64,000 nt of DNA from a virus: IMG/VR virus record IMGVR_UViG_3300036719_006047, positions 1 through 64,000 of that record. One strand, 5' to 3'. Under the pieces are notes generated by a model. The model made no database searches. It was given only the letters and a program-made list of their open reading frames with translations, and was not told where the DNA came from. This document shows, piece by piece, positions 43,445 through 50,983 of this stretch. Every line of letters starts with the position of its first letter. Position 1 is the first letter of the stretch. Position numbers and translations under genes: made by a program.

Positions 43445-45076
43445 ATGAGTATCGCTGAGCACATCGCTTCGGTTGAGTCTCAGCTCACTGAAGCGCAGAG
43501 AAAGAAACTAATCGTTCAGCTGCAGCGGCAGCTGAGTGATAGTTTGGTTCTGCTGTACAACCGAAACAGGTTTTATTTCTATTTCATCAGTCAGATTGCT
43601 ACTTACACGGCAGGGTTCACAAAGAACGGCACGACTACAGCTGCTGTTCGGGTCAAAAAATCAAGCGATAAAAGTTCGGTGAAGTTTGAGTTTTTAGCGA
43701 ACCCTATATTTTTCGACCTCATGACTGAAGAAGAGCGGCTTGGCGTTGTTGTGCATGAGCTGCTGCACATCGTCCACAGGCACATTCAGCGCGCGTCTGC
43801 TTTTGCGTCTGACTTCCGCGTCCTCAACTTCGCCGCAGACATCATCAACAACAGGGACATTTTGACCTACACCCACAACTACAAAGACCCTTACCGGCGC
43901 GTGCAAGAGGGTATTGATCTCCCCCGTATGTGTATTCTTGACGGTCTGTTCGATTTCCGCGGCAAAGAGACAAGTACGACTGATGAGATCTACGCCATCC
44001 TCATCGAGGCGAAGAGGCAGGCTAAAGTCAAAGGTCCCATGTCCGAAGCCGAAAGAGATGCTTTTTTGGCCAAGCATCCCGGTTTAGCGGAAGAGCCTAC
44101 TCCTCAGAACAGATTCGGTTTGTCCCCTTCCCAACCGACTTTGGGCATGGACCCCGAAGAATACTACAGATTTTCTCTGGGTGATAAAGACGGCAAAGGC
44201 GGAAGCGGTGGTTCGGGAAGCGGTGACGAGGAAGAAGATGATTCGTCTTCTGGAGACGGCTCTGATGCCTCAGACAGAGACAACTCTGATGCCGTTGGCG
44301 GGCACAGCGACCACTCACACTGGGAAGAAGATAGCGACAATTTCGACGGCCAAAACCAATATGGCGAGGACCTCGACAAAGAAGCGCAGGGCAAGATCAA
44401 CCGCGCTCTCGTTGATGCCGCTAGAAAGTCAGACTTTAATGGTGTCCCCGGTTCTCTCTCTGGCTTTCTCCGCGAGCTCATGAAGGGCCAAGCCCCCTTG
44501 CAGGACTGGAGAGCTATCCTGAGAATGCAGGTTGCGAGCAGTGCTTCGATTCGCAAGAAGACGACTTCTATGAAAGAGAGCCGTCGCTTCCCTCGGGAGC
44601 CCGGACTTCCTGGAGGGATGGGCACCAAAACTCTGCGCGATGTCAATGTGACTGTTGCAGTGGATACTAGCGGATCCATTGACCAAGAAATCTTGGCTCA
44701 GTTCATGGCTGAGATCGGGAAGATGCAGAAGAGCAACGCTGAAGTAAGCTTGTTCTTTTTCCACCAGGACGTTTACGGCCTCGACAAAGGCGGGAAGCCT
44801 GCTCTCTTTAAGAAGTTCGATGTTAACACATTCAATATGGAATCAGGCGGTACGGACTTCACGCCCCCCTTCCGAGTCGTCAAACAGCTTAGCAAAAAGC
44901 CTGATCTGTTTATCCTTCTGACAGACGGCATCGCTCCGCCTCCCGAGGTCAACCTCGGCACAGTTAAATACCTTTGGGCCATCTATGGGGGGCCAGGCGC
45001 AACGCAGGAAAGCCTGAAGGCAGATCCACACGTGAAAGCTTTGCCCGGCAAGAAAATCTACTTGGCTAACAAGTAG
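43445..45076 (+). CDS. Metallopeptidase-like VWA-domain protein (MoxR partner)
   Basis: A 543-aa protein. Residues 85-150 resemble a zincin: VVHELLHIVHRHIQRA gives HExxH at 104-108 with His112. A Gly/Ser/Asp/Glu-rich linker (about 245-310) leads to the VWA domain, which bears the MIDAS motif DTSGS near 405-409 and further acidic and Thr residues (GGTDFTPPF, LTDGIAPP). This two-part layout matches the DUF2201-type metallopeptidase plus VWA family associated with MoxR. Whether it is proteolytic or a chaperone adaptor is not known. Confidence 0.88.
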   Translation: MSIAEHIASVESQLTEAQRKKLIVQLQRQLSDSLVLLYNRNRFYFYFISQIATYTAGFTKNGTTTAAVRVKKSSDKSSVKFEFLANPIFFDLMTEEERLGVVVHELLHIVHRHIQRASAFASDFRVLNFAADIINNRDILTYTHNYKDPYRRVQEGIDLPRMCILDGLFDFRGKETSTTDEIYAILIEAKRQAKVKGPMSEAERDAFLAKHPGLAEEPTPQNRFGLSPSQPTLGMDPEEYYRFSLGDKDGKGGSGGSGSGDEEEDDSSSGDGSDASDRDNSDAVGGHSDHSHWEEDSDNFDGQNQYGEDLDKEAQGKINRALVDAARKSDFNGVPGSLSGFLRELMKGQAPLQDWRAILRMQVASSASIRKKTTSMKESRRFPREPGLPGGMGTKTLRDVNVTVAVDTSGSIDQEILAQFMAEIGKMQKSNAEVSLFFFHQDVYGLDKGGKPALFKKFDVNTFNMESGGTDFTPPFRVVKQLSKKPDLFILLTDGIAPPPEVNLGTVKYLWAIYGGPGATQESLKADPHVKALPGKKIYLANK

Positions 45077-45103
45077 GGGCTAACGAACCGAAAGACTATT
45101 CAA

Positions 45104-45394
45104 TCACGTCAACTTTGAGCCGTTCTTGATGGCTTCGATGTGGTGGTCTGTAAAGGCCGATATCGCCGCAAGAAGCCTCGGTTGGGCTGCTTTGGTAGAC
45201 CCTGAGCAGTCTACGTAGTACAGGACGAAGGGCTCATTTAACTGGTTGATGTAGCTTAGCGCTTCTCGGGCAGATCCAGGCCAGTCAGGAGCATCTTCGT
45301 ACCGGCTCGGCACAAGAAAACGACGTTCCGTGTACGGCCCGTCGTTTCCGTGAGCTACGTATAGACCTACTTCTGAGCTACCGTTTTGACGCAT
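45104..45394 (-). CDS. Hypothetical small protein (96 aa)
   Basis: A beta-alpha protein of unknown family: EVGLYVAHGNDGPYTERRFLVP is beta-like and NEPFVLYYVDCSGS leads into a helical end (LLAAISAFTDHHIEAIKNG). It converges with the VWA gene (27-bp gap, no terminator hairpin seen). It is the last gene of a three-gene minus-strand run (46389 to 45104) and overlaps the preceding gene by 17 nt. Confidence 0.5.
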   Translation of the reverse strand: MRQNGSSEVGLYVAHGNDGPYTERRFLVPSRYEDAPDWPGSAREALSYINQLNEPFVLYYVDCSGSTKAAQPRLLAAISAFTDHHIEAIKNGSKLT

Positions 45395-45899
45395 TTTGAA
45401 TCATGGAGTTCAGTTTCGCGACAATGCTGTGCGCCTTGTCTGTGGTCAGCGCGTACTTCCCTGTATTGTGCCCGGCGTAGAAGATGTGATGCTTGCCGCC
45501 CACTTCCTCGATCTCGAAGCCTTCCGGCAACTCGTTTCTCGGTCTCGCGGTAGCGGCAGGAGAGTTGTACCGAGCCATAAACGGGTTTGCTGCAGCGCGA
45601 GGCCTCGCTTTCTTTCCCTTCATGATCAGAGCCATGTTGGCTGCATCGACAGCGTTATCGAACGAAGAGCTGATGAAGAACTGCTCTGTCTTCTCCCTCA
45701 GCGCTTCAGCTCTGTCGTCATTCATCAGCGCAACGCGCAGCGGGATGACGCCTGACGACCATCTGCGCAGCATCTGCAGCTGATCGTCTTGGCTCGCCTC
45801 GAGGAAGCGCACCCGCTGGTTCTGCGCAACGGTGACCAGAATAGGCGCAAGGATGCGGAACATCCTTGCTGCTGTCATTGCTGTCGCTACTGCCGGCAT
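45378..45899 (-). CDS. Hypothetical protein (173 aa)
   Basis: The ATG at 45899 (MPAVATAMTAARMFRIL) follows the preceding stop by 7 nt; a longer frame to 45962 is unlikely. The N-terminal half is helical and hydrophobic without a clear membrane segment. The C-terminal half includes Ala-rich AANPFMARYNSPAATARPRN and a beta segment GFEIEEVGGKHHIFYAGHNTG with two histidines. Not recognised. Confidence 0.5.
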   Translation of the reverse strand: MPAVATAMTAARMFRILAPILVTVAQNQRVRFLEASQDDQLQMLRRWSSGVIPLRVALMNDDRAEALREKTEQFFISSSFDNAVDAANMALIMKGKKARPRAAANPFMARYNSPAATARPRNELPEGFEIEEVGGKHHIFYAGHNTGKYALTTDKAHSIVAKLNSMIQNASKR

Positions 45900-45906
45900 G
45901 TTTTGC

Positions 45907-46389
45907 TCAGAAGAGGTCGAAGGGGTTGTTAGCGGCATTCTTCGCCTTCTTTCTGTCCGCAAAGCCGGGACCCTCGCCCCAAGCCTTCTTTCGGCCCGAC
46001 AAGAGGCGATCGCGATGGTTCAGCTCAGCCGCCGCAAGTGCTGCCAGCTCACGGTCGGAGCCCGCAGCGATCTGCGCGAGAAGCTCAGACGTTGCAGCCG
46101 CAAGATCAGCCTTGTGTGCGAAAGCAGACACTTCAAACGCCACGGGCGCGGTGTAAGTGCGATCTCGCTTCGGCAAACGCCCCGCCTTCTGCGCGCCCTT
46201 GAAAGAACGACGGCCTGCGTTCTGTCTCGCGGAAGAGCACTCGCTCGGATTGGCGTGCATCCAGCGCTTGCCGCCCTTGGGGCCGACCTCGGTGGGATGC
46301 TGACAAATCTGGCTCTCTCCGGGAGTGAACTCTTCTCCGCACTCTACGCAGCTCTGCCCGGGGAACTTCGCTGTTCTGACGTCCTGCAT
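45907..46389 (-). CDS. Zinc-finger protein (160 aa)
   Basis: ATG 46389 is preferred because CGGAGACACAC precedes it. Residues 12-50 carry CVECGEEFTPGE and HPTEVG..GGKRWMHANPSEC, a CxxC...H...H/C-type ligand set that may bind zinc. A basic region and an Ala-rich helix (AAGSDRELAALAAAELNHRD) follow, ending in NPFDLF. It may be a DNA-end or RNA-binding accessory protein; unproven. It is the first gene of its run, with a GTGCTAC motif 39 nt upstream of the ATG. Confidence 0.55.
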   Translation of the reverse strand: MQDVRTAKFPGQSCVECGEEFTPGESQICQHPTEVGPKGGKRWMHANPSECSSARQNAGRRSFKGAQKAGRLPKRDRTYTAPVAFEVSAFAHKADLAAATSELLAQIAAGSDRELAALAAAELNHRDRLLSGRKKAWGEGPGFADRKKAKNAANNPFDLF

Positions 46390-46427
46390 GTGTGTCTCCG
46401 GCCGATCGGCTCGATGTCTCTTTAGCA

Positions 46428-46434
46428 GTAGCAC
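46428..46434 (-). promoter_or_regulatory. GTGCTAC motif upstream of the 46389 gene
   Basis: The minus-strand GTGCTAC at 46434-46428 is followed after one base by GCTAA, 39-45 nt before the ATG. It shares the GTGCTAC-N1-3-GCTAA arrangement with the motifs at 34553 and 41748. The plus-strand GTGCTAC at 46472-46478 coincides with the stop codon of the pentapeptide gene and may be chance. Confidence 0.35.
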
Positions 46435-46474
46435 GCTGAGCCGAGGCCGACGCTTTCTTTCCGTACCTGAAGTG

Positions 46475-46936
46475 CTACATCTCGATCAGGTTGAGCTTGA
46501 ACGTCTTTATTACGAGCTTTCCGTCAGAATCGGATTGCGCCACAAGTCTATTTTCGCTTTCTGTTCGCGTTTGTCTCAGGTCCAGCAGAATAAGTCCTTT
46601 CATCTCGTTGAGTGTTGGCATGTTTGTCTGCCACAAGGTCTCGTTAATGTCTGCTTCCGCAAAGTTTGTTCCTGTCAGCTTGCTCGCGGTAAACTGAGCT
46701 CCTACCAAAGTAGCTCCGCTAAAGTTTGAGTTCGTGAAGTCCACGAAATCGTAATTGCTGAAGCTCAAGTCCAAATCAGAGAGGTCCAAGTTGGTGAAAT
46801 CGCTATACTGTTCGCCTTCTTTTCTCTTTATTTCTGGCTGTTCTTCTCCTGCCCCTTGCCCGCTGTGATCCCACTCGGAACACTTATCCGCAAAATCGAT
46901 GAGAAACACAACGCGGGGGTCAGACATATCGGCCAC
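46475..46936 (-). CDS. Pentapeptide-repeat protein 1 (array end)
   Basis: A 153-aa member at the 3' end of the array. The N-cap MSDPRVVFLIDFADKC is present but the polar second helix is replaced by GAGEEQPEIKRKEGEQ. About ten A(D/N)L/F-type repeats follow (LDLSDLDLSFSNYDFVDF...), with more Phe than elsewhere. The C-terminal part is unlike the main family: MKGLILLDLRQTRTES, then DGKLVIKTFKLNLIEM, a variant cap shared with the 49608 and 37060 proteins. Start GTG 46936 (VADMSDPR) or the internal ATG of MSDPR. Confidence 0.8.
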   Translation of the reverse strand: MADMSDPRVVFLIDFADKCSEWDHSGQGAGEEQPEIKRKEGEQYSDFTNLDLSDLDLSFSNYDFVDFTNSNFSGATLVGAQFTASKLTGTNFAEADINETLWQTNMPTLNEMKGLILLDLRQTRTESENRLVAQSDSDGKLVIKTFKLNLIEM

Positions 46937-46944
46937 GGGTCACC

Positions 46945-47664
46945 TCAGTACCGCAAGGAGATACGCTTGATGCGTAGTTTACCGTCTTCTTCTGGCTGAA
47001 GCAAAAGATGTGGCTTCGCTTCGTCTTCAGCTGTAGGACTGGTCAGTAAAATTACATTGGCGCCCTTGAGGTTGGCGCGAGTGAGGTTGGCGCGAGTGAG
47101 GTTGGCACCAGCAAGATCGACGCGGGTCAGGTCGGCGGCGTAGAGGATGGCGCCGCTGAGGTCGGCGCGGCTGAGGTCGGCGCGGCTGAGGTTGGCGCTG
47201 TGGAGGCTGGCTTCGCTGAGGTTGGCGCCGATGAGCTTGGCGCCGATGAGCTTGGCGCCGTTGAGGTCGGCGTGTTCGAGGTCGGCGCCGTTGAGCTTCG
47301 CGCGGGCGAGGACGGCTTCTTCGAGGACGGCTTCTTCGAGGTTGGCGCCATCAAGGTTGGCGCCAGTGAGCTTGGCGCCGCGGAGGTCGGCGCCGCTAAG
47401 GTTGGCACCGCTGAGGTTAGCGCCTTTGAGCTTGGCGTCGATGAGGCCGGCGTCGGTGAGGTCGGCGCCGCCGAGCTTGGCGCCGGTGAGGTCGGCGCCG
47501 ATGAGGTTGGTAGTTTTGAGGTTTTCGCCGATGAGGTTGATATCAGACAGATCTTTGAGGTCAGACGGCAACAGCGGAATCTGCGATTTTTCTGCTTCAG
47601 CAACTCTGCATTCTTCTGCGTGAGACAGAACGCGAGGCACGCGAGGATCGGACATGTCTGCCAT
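46945..47664 (-). CDS. Pentapeptide-repeat protein 2
   Basis: A 239-aa protein. Cap: [20 protein letters not shown]. About 32 repeats of (A/S)xLxG form one continuous beta-helix without a break; a duplicated EEAVLEEAV unit near residue 112 marks local expansion. The C-cap is the second type: [22 protein letters not shown], with no GYPKEVAEK helix. The IKRI ending is shared with proteins 3 and 4, so these three form a subfamily. ATG start 8 nt after the upstream stop. Confidence 0.85.
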   Translation of the reverse strand: MADMSDPRVPRVLSHAEECRVAEAEKSQIPLLPSDLKDLSDINLIGENLKTTNLIGADLTGAKLGGADLTDAGLIDAKLKGANLSGANLSGADLRGAKLTGANLDGANLEEAVLEEAVLARAKLNGADLEHADLNGAKLIGAKLIGANLSEASLHSANLSRADLSRADLSGAILYAADLTRVDLAGANLTRANLTRANLKGANVILLTSPTAEDEAKPHLLLQPEEDGKLRIKRISLRY

Positions 47665-47672
47665 GGGTCACC

Positions 47673-48194
47673 TCAATAGCGTAGAGAAATACGTTTAATT
47701 TGTAATTTACCATCTTTTTCGGGTTGAAGCAGAAGATGTGGCTTCCGCTCGACGCTGGCAGGGCGGGTCAGTAGAATTACATTGCTGCTATTGAATTTAG
47801 TACCGCTAAACTTGGCGTTGGTGAGGTCGGCGCCGTTGAGCTTGGCGCCGGTGAGGTTGGTGCCGGTGAGCCTGGCGCCGGTGAGGTTGGCGCCGGTGAG
47901 GTTGGCGCCTTTGAGTTTGGCGTCGAAGAGGTCGGCTCCGGTGAGGTCGGCGTCGGTGAGGTCGGCGCCGGTGAGGTTGGCGCCCTGCAAGGAAGCGAGG
48001 GTGAGATCAGCGTTGGTGAGTTTGGCGCCAAGGAGGTTGGTGGTGTTGAGGTTGGCGTGGCTGAGGCTGATATTAGACAGATCTTTTAGTTCAGGCGGCA
48101 ATGACATAACAGGCCATTTTTGCACCACAGCTGAGCGACAAGCTTGTGCATGAGCGAGGACAAGTGGAACTCGGGGGTCAGACATGTCTGCCAT
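47673..48194 (-). CDS. Pentapeptide-repeat protein 3
   Basis: A 173-aa short member. N-cap [20 protein letters not shown] with an aromatic/hydrophobic helix ([17 protein letters not shown]). The beta-helix runs about residues 45-135 (some 18 repeats). C-cap [24 protein letters not shown] is the IKRI type. Its [11 protein letters not shown] segment, just before the cap, parallels proteins 2 and 4 ([16 protein letters not shown]), so the subfamily includes a conserved loop between helix end and cap. Confidence 0.85.
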   Translation of the reverse strand: MADMSDPRVPLVLAHAQACRSAVVQKWPVMSLPPELKDLSNISLSHANLNTTNLLGAKLTNADLTLASLQGANLTGADLTDADLTGADLFDAKLKGANLTGANLTGARLTGTNLTGAKLNGADLTNAKFSGTKFNSSNVILLTRPASVERKPHLLLQPEKDGKLQIKRISLRY

Positions 48195-48202
48195 GGGTCA
48201 CC

Positions 48203-48907
48203 TCAGTATTGCAAAGGGATACGTTTAATTTGTAGTTTACCATCTTTTTCGGGCTGAAGCAGAAGATGAGGCCCCGGTCTAAAATTACCCGTGGGGTTGG
48301 TCAGCAGAATTGCATTGGCGCCCGTGAGGTCGGCGCGGCGGAGGTTGGTGCCGGTCAGGTTGGCGCCGGTGAGGTTGGCACCGGTGAGGTCGGCGCCGGT
48401 GAGGTCGGCGTTGCTGAGGTTGGCGCCGTTGAGGTCGGCGCCGTTGAGCTTCGCGTTGGCGAGGTAGGCGCTTTCGAGGTCAGCGTTGGTGAGGTTGGCG
48501 TCTTTGAGGTTGGCGCTGCTGAGCCAGGCGCCTTTGAGGTCGGCGCCGGTGAGGTTGGCGCTGTAGAGCTTGGCGCCGTTGAGGTCGGCGCCGGTGAGGA
48601 TGGCGCCTCTGAGGTCGGCGCCGTTAAGATAGGAGTGGTTGAGGGTGGTGCCGGTCAGGTCGGCGCCGCCGAGGTTGGCGCCGGTGAGGTTGGCGCCGCT
48701 GAGGTTGGCGTTGGTGAGGTTGGCATTGGTGAGGTTGGCGTTGGTGAGGTTAGCGTCGCTGAGGTTGGCGCCGGTGAGGTCGATGCTAGACAGATCTCGG
48801 AGATCGTTAGGTAAGTCCGGTCTATCCTTGCCTTGATCAACAGACTGTCTACAAGCTTCTGCATGAGCGAGGACAAGAGGAACGCGGGGGTCAGACATAT
48901 CGGCCAC
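48203..48907 (-). CDS. Pentapeptide-repeat protein 4
   Basis: A 234-aa protein: N-cap [22 protein letters not shown], then about 32 repeats with unusually uniform triplets ([17 protein letters not shown]), and the IKRI-type C-cap [22 protein letters not shown] after [11 protein letters not shown]. Start GTG 48907 or internal ATG. The uniform coils suggest recent internal duplication. It closes the IKRI subfamily; the next gene upstream switches to the IKTPIFKY-like cap. Confidence 0.85.
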   Translation of the reverse strand: MADMSDPRVPLVLAHAEACRQSVDQGKDRPDLPNDLRDLSSIDLTGANLSDANLTNANLTNANLTNANLSGANLTGANLGGADLTGTTLNHSYLNGADLRGAILTGADLNGAKLYSANLTGADLKGAWLSSANLKDANLTNADLESAYLANAKLNGADLNGANLSNADLTGADLTGANLTGANLTGTNLRRADLTGANAILLTNPTGNFRPGPHLLLQPEKDGKLQIKRIPLQY

Positions 48908-48915
48908 GGGTCACC

Positions 48916-49599
48916 TCAGTACCTGAAGATGCGAGTCTTGATGCGAACTTTGCCGTCGGAGTGAAGCTCAACAACAAGATTCTTGCTCGCATTATCACTG
49001 GCTCCGACTCGCGCCGAACCAAGCATAATAAACTTTTGTGCTACGTCTTGCGGGAAGCCCGCCACGGCCACGTACAAGTATCTTCCTTCCGCTAACTGTG
49101 ACTGCGTGATCTTGGCTCCTTTCAACTCGGCGAAACCTATTTTCGCATTAGTGACATTTGCGCCAGTTAGGTCAGCGTCAGTGAAGTCTGTGTCATGTAG
49201 CACTGAGCCAGTGAGGTCAGCTTTACTCAAATTCGCTTCGCTCAAGTTAGCTTTGTCTAGTTTGGCGTAACGCAATACAGCAGAGCTGAGATTCGCGCCG
49301 ATGAGGTCTGCTCCGCTCAGATCGCAGTTCATCAGATTCGCTCTACTCAAGTTTGCTTTCTTTAGCTTTGCGCCGCGAAGCACAGCATTCCTCAAGTCGA
49401 CGCCGCTCAGATCAGACCCAGTGAAATCAACTCCCGCGAAGTTGGCAGAGCTGAGAACAGCTCCGCTTAGATCTATTCCAGGCAAAGAGGTCAACTCTTG
49501 GGGTAAATCGGGCTTCTCTTCCAGAAATTGAGCAGCTTCTTTGCAGACTTCCGCATAGGCAAGGACGGCTTCGACGCGAGGATCAGACATGTCCGCCAT
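48916..49599 (-). CDS. Pentapeptide-repeat protein 5 (diverged)
   Basis: A 227-aa protein with N-cap [22 protein letters not shown] and about 22 repeats. Codon choice is more varied here than in its neighbours, so the nucleotide sequence is not a simple tandem repeat; this points to an older, non-homogenised member. The C-terminal part has [16 protein letters not shown], then AGFPQDVAQKFIML, a variant of [13 protein letters not shown], and ends NLVVELHSDGKVRIKTRIFRY. It is therefore a link between the two cap types. Confidence 0.85.
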   Translation of the reverse strand: MADMSDPRVEAVLAYAEVCKEAAQFLEEKPDLPQELTSLPGIDLSGAVLSSANFAGVDFTGSDLSGVDLRNAVLRGAKLKKANLSRANLMNCDLSGADLIGANLSSAVLRYAKLDKANLSEANLSKADLTGSVLHDTDFTDADLTGANVTNAKIGFAELKGAKITQSQLAEGRYLYVAVAGFPQDVAQKFIMLGSARVGASDNASKNLVVELHSDGKVRIKTRIFRY

Positions 49600-49607
49600 A
49601 GCCTACC

Positions 49608-50060
49608 TCACTCATCGTCCATTCGGAGTTGAGTAGCCCTGATCCTAACCTTTCCTGTCTCAGCTACCTGCGCGATCAATCTCGGTCTTCTGAGCTCTTC
49701 TGATATTTTCATGTATTGTTCGCCCAGGAGTATAAGACCTTTCACTGTTTCTAGATTTTTTCTGGGCAAACCCATACCTTCGATGTTGGCTCCTGTGAAG
49801 TTTGCTCCCTTTATGTTGGCTTTATACATGTACGTTCTGCTCAAATCACAACCTGTAAAATTTGTTTCGCTCAAGTCAGCACCATGGAAATCTAAACTAC
49901 TCAAAGTGGCAAAGCTCATGTCCGCTTTAGACAAATCTAACTTTTTCATGTCTCCTCTTCTGTGTGGGAATTGAGGTCTTTCCTTTCCTTCCTTGAGCGC
50001 TATCCTGCAGCGCTCGGCGTGCTTTAGCAAGTAGACAACGCGGGGGTCAGACATGTCCAT
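49608..50060 (-). CDS. Pentapeptide-repeat protein 6 (short, diverged)
   Basis: A 150-aa protein with MDMSDPRVVYLLKHAERCR, a basic linker (HRRGDMKKLDL), about ten repeats, and a KGLILLGEQYMK segment. It ends AETGKVRIRATQLRMDDE, lacking the IKTPIFKY ending. Like proteins 1 and 37060 it belongs to a KGLILL subfamily. Codons are diverse, not homogenised. It sits between long members and may be functionally distinct. Confidence 0.82.
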   Translation of the reverse strand: MDMSDPRVVYLLKHAERCRIALKEGKERPQFPHRRGDMKKLDLSKADMSFATLSSLDFHGADLSETNFTGCDLSRTYMYKANIKGANFTGANIEGMGLPRKNLETVKGLILLGEQYMKISEELRRPRLIAQVAETGKVRIRATQLRMDDE

Positions 50061-50068
50061 GAATCAGC

Positions 50069-50980
50069 TCAGTACTTGAAGATGGGAGTTTTGATGTGAA
50101 GTTTGCCGTCTGAGCGCAGTTCGACAACAAGTCTCTTTTTGGACTTTCGTTTCCAGGACGCAGGCGCTGGTTCGTGGGGCAAAATAACTTTTTCAGCTAC
50201 TTCTTTGGGGTAACCGTCTTGCGGTACATTGACATACTCTGCGCTATTCAATTGAATTTGAGTAATCTTCGCATCGGTCAAGTCGGCAAAACCTATTTGG
50301 GCGCGGTTGAGCTTGGCGCCGTAGAGGTGGGCGGCGCTGAGGTTGGCGCGAGTAAGGTTGGTCCCGGTGAGGTCGGCGCCGTAGAGCTTGGCGCGGGTGA
50401 GGTCGGCGCCCGTGAGGAAGGCGCCGGTGAGGTTGGCATCGGTGAGGTCAGCGTCTTCGAGGATGGCGCCGCCGAGCTTGGCGCCGGTGAGGTCGGCGCC
50501 GATGAGCTTGGCGCCGGTGAGGTTGGCGCCGGTGAGGTTGGCACCTTTGAGTTTGGCGCCATCAAGGTTGGCGCCAGTGAGCTTGGCGCCGCGGAGGTCG
50601 GCGCCGCTAAGGTTGGCGCCGGTGAAGTCGGCGCGGGTAATGTTGGCGTTGTAGAGGATAGCGGTGTAGAGGTTGGCTTTGGTGAGGTCGGCGCCTCCGA
50701 GGCTGGCGCCGTAGAGGTTGGCGCCGGTGAGGTTGGCACCGCTGAGGTTGGCGTTGGTGAGGTTGGCGCCGATGAGGTTGGCGCCGGTGAGGTTGGTGCC
50801 GCTGAGGTCGGCTTCGGCGAGGTTGGCGCCGGCGAGGTCGGCGCCGGTGAGGTCGATGCCAGAAAGATCTTTTAGCTCATGCGGCAGAGGAGGTATGCTC
50901 TTTTTCCACCACTTAGCTTCTCGACAAGCCTCTGCGTGAGCGAGGACAGCGATAACGCGGGGGTCGGACATGTTGGCCAT
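50069..50980 (-). CDS. Pentapeptide-repeat protein 7 (303 aa)
   Basis: One of the longest members. N-cap [27 protein letters not shown], about 36 repeats, [16 protein letters not shown], then [16 protein letters not shown] and C-cap [24 protein letters not shown] 125-nt stretch in its 3' part is identical but for one base to the gene at 57308-58069, evidence for gene conversion across 7 kb. It is the first pentapeptide gene downstream of the SNF2 helicase, 3 nt from its stop. Confidence 0.88.
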   Translation of the reverse strand: MANMSDPRVIAVLAHAEACREAKWWKKSIPPLPHELKDLSGIDLTGADLAGANLAEADLSGTNLTGANLIGANLTNANLSGANLTGANLYGASLGGADLTKANLYTAILYNANITRADFTGANLSGADLRGAKLTGANLDGAKLKGANLTGANLTGAKLIGADLTGAKLGGAILEDADLTDANLTGAFLTGADLTRAKLYGADLTGTNLTRANLSAAHLYGAKLNRAQIGFADLTDAKITQIQLNSAEYVNVPQDGYPKEVAEKVILPHEPAPASWKRKSKKRLVVELRSDGKLHIKTPIFKY

Positions 50981-50983
50981 GAA

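Noticed and set aside
46472-46478. Plus-strand GTGCTAC next to the 46475 stop
   Set aside because: It includes the TAG stop codon of the pentapeptide gene and has no gene downstream on the plus strand; the same pattern occurs at the methyltransferase stop (75-79).
47127-50875. Long open frames opposite to or out of phase with the pentapeptide genes (e.g. 47127-47603, 47147-47623, 50174-50875)
   Set aside because: They follow the 15-nt DNA periodicity and encode monotonous Ala/Pro/Ser/Thr or Gly/Glu/Val repeats without ribosome-binding sites or conserved caps.
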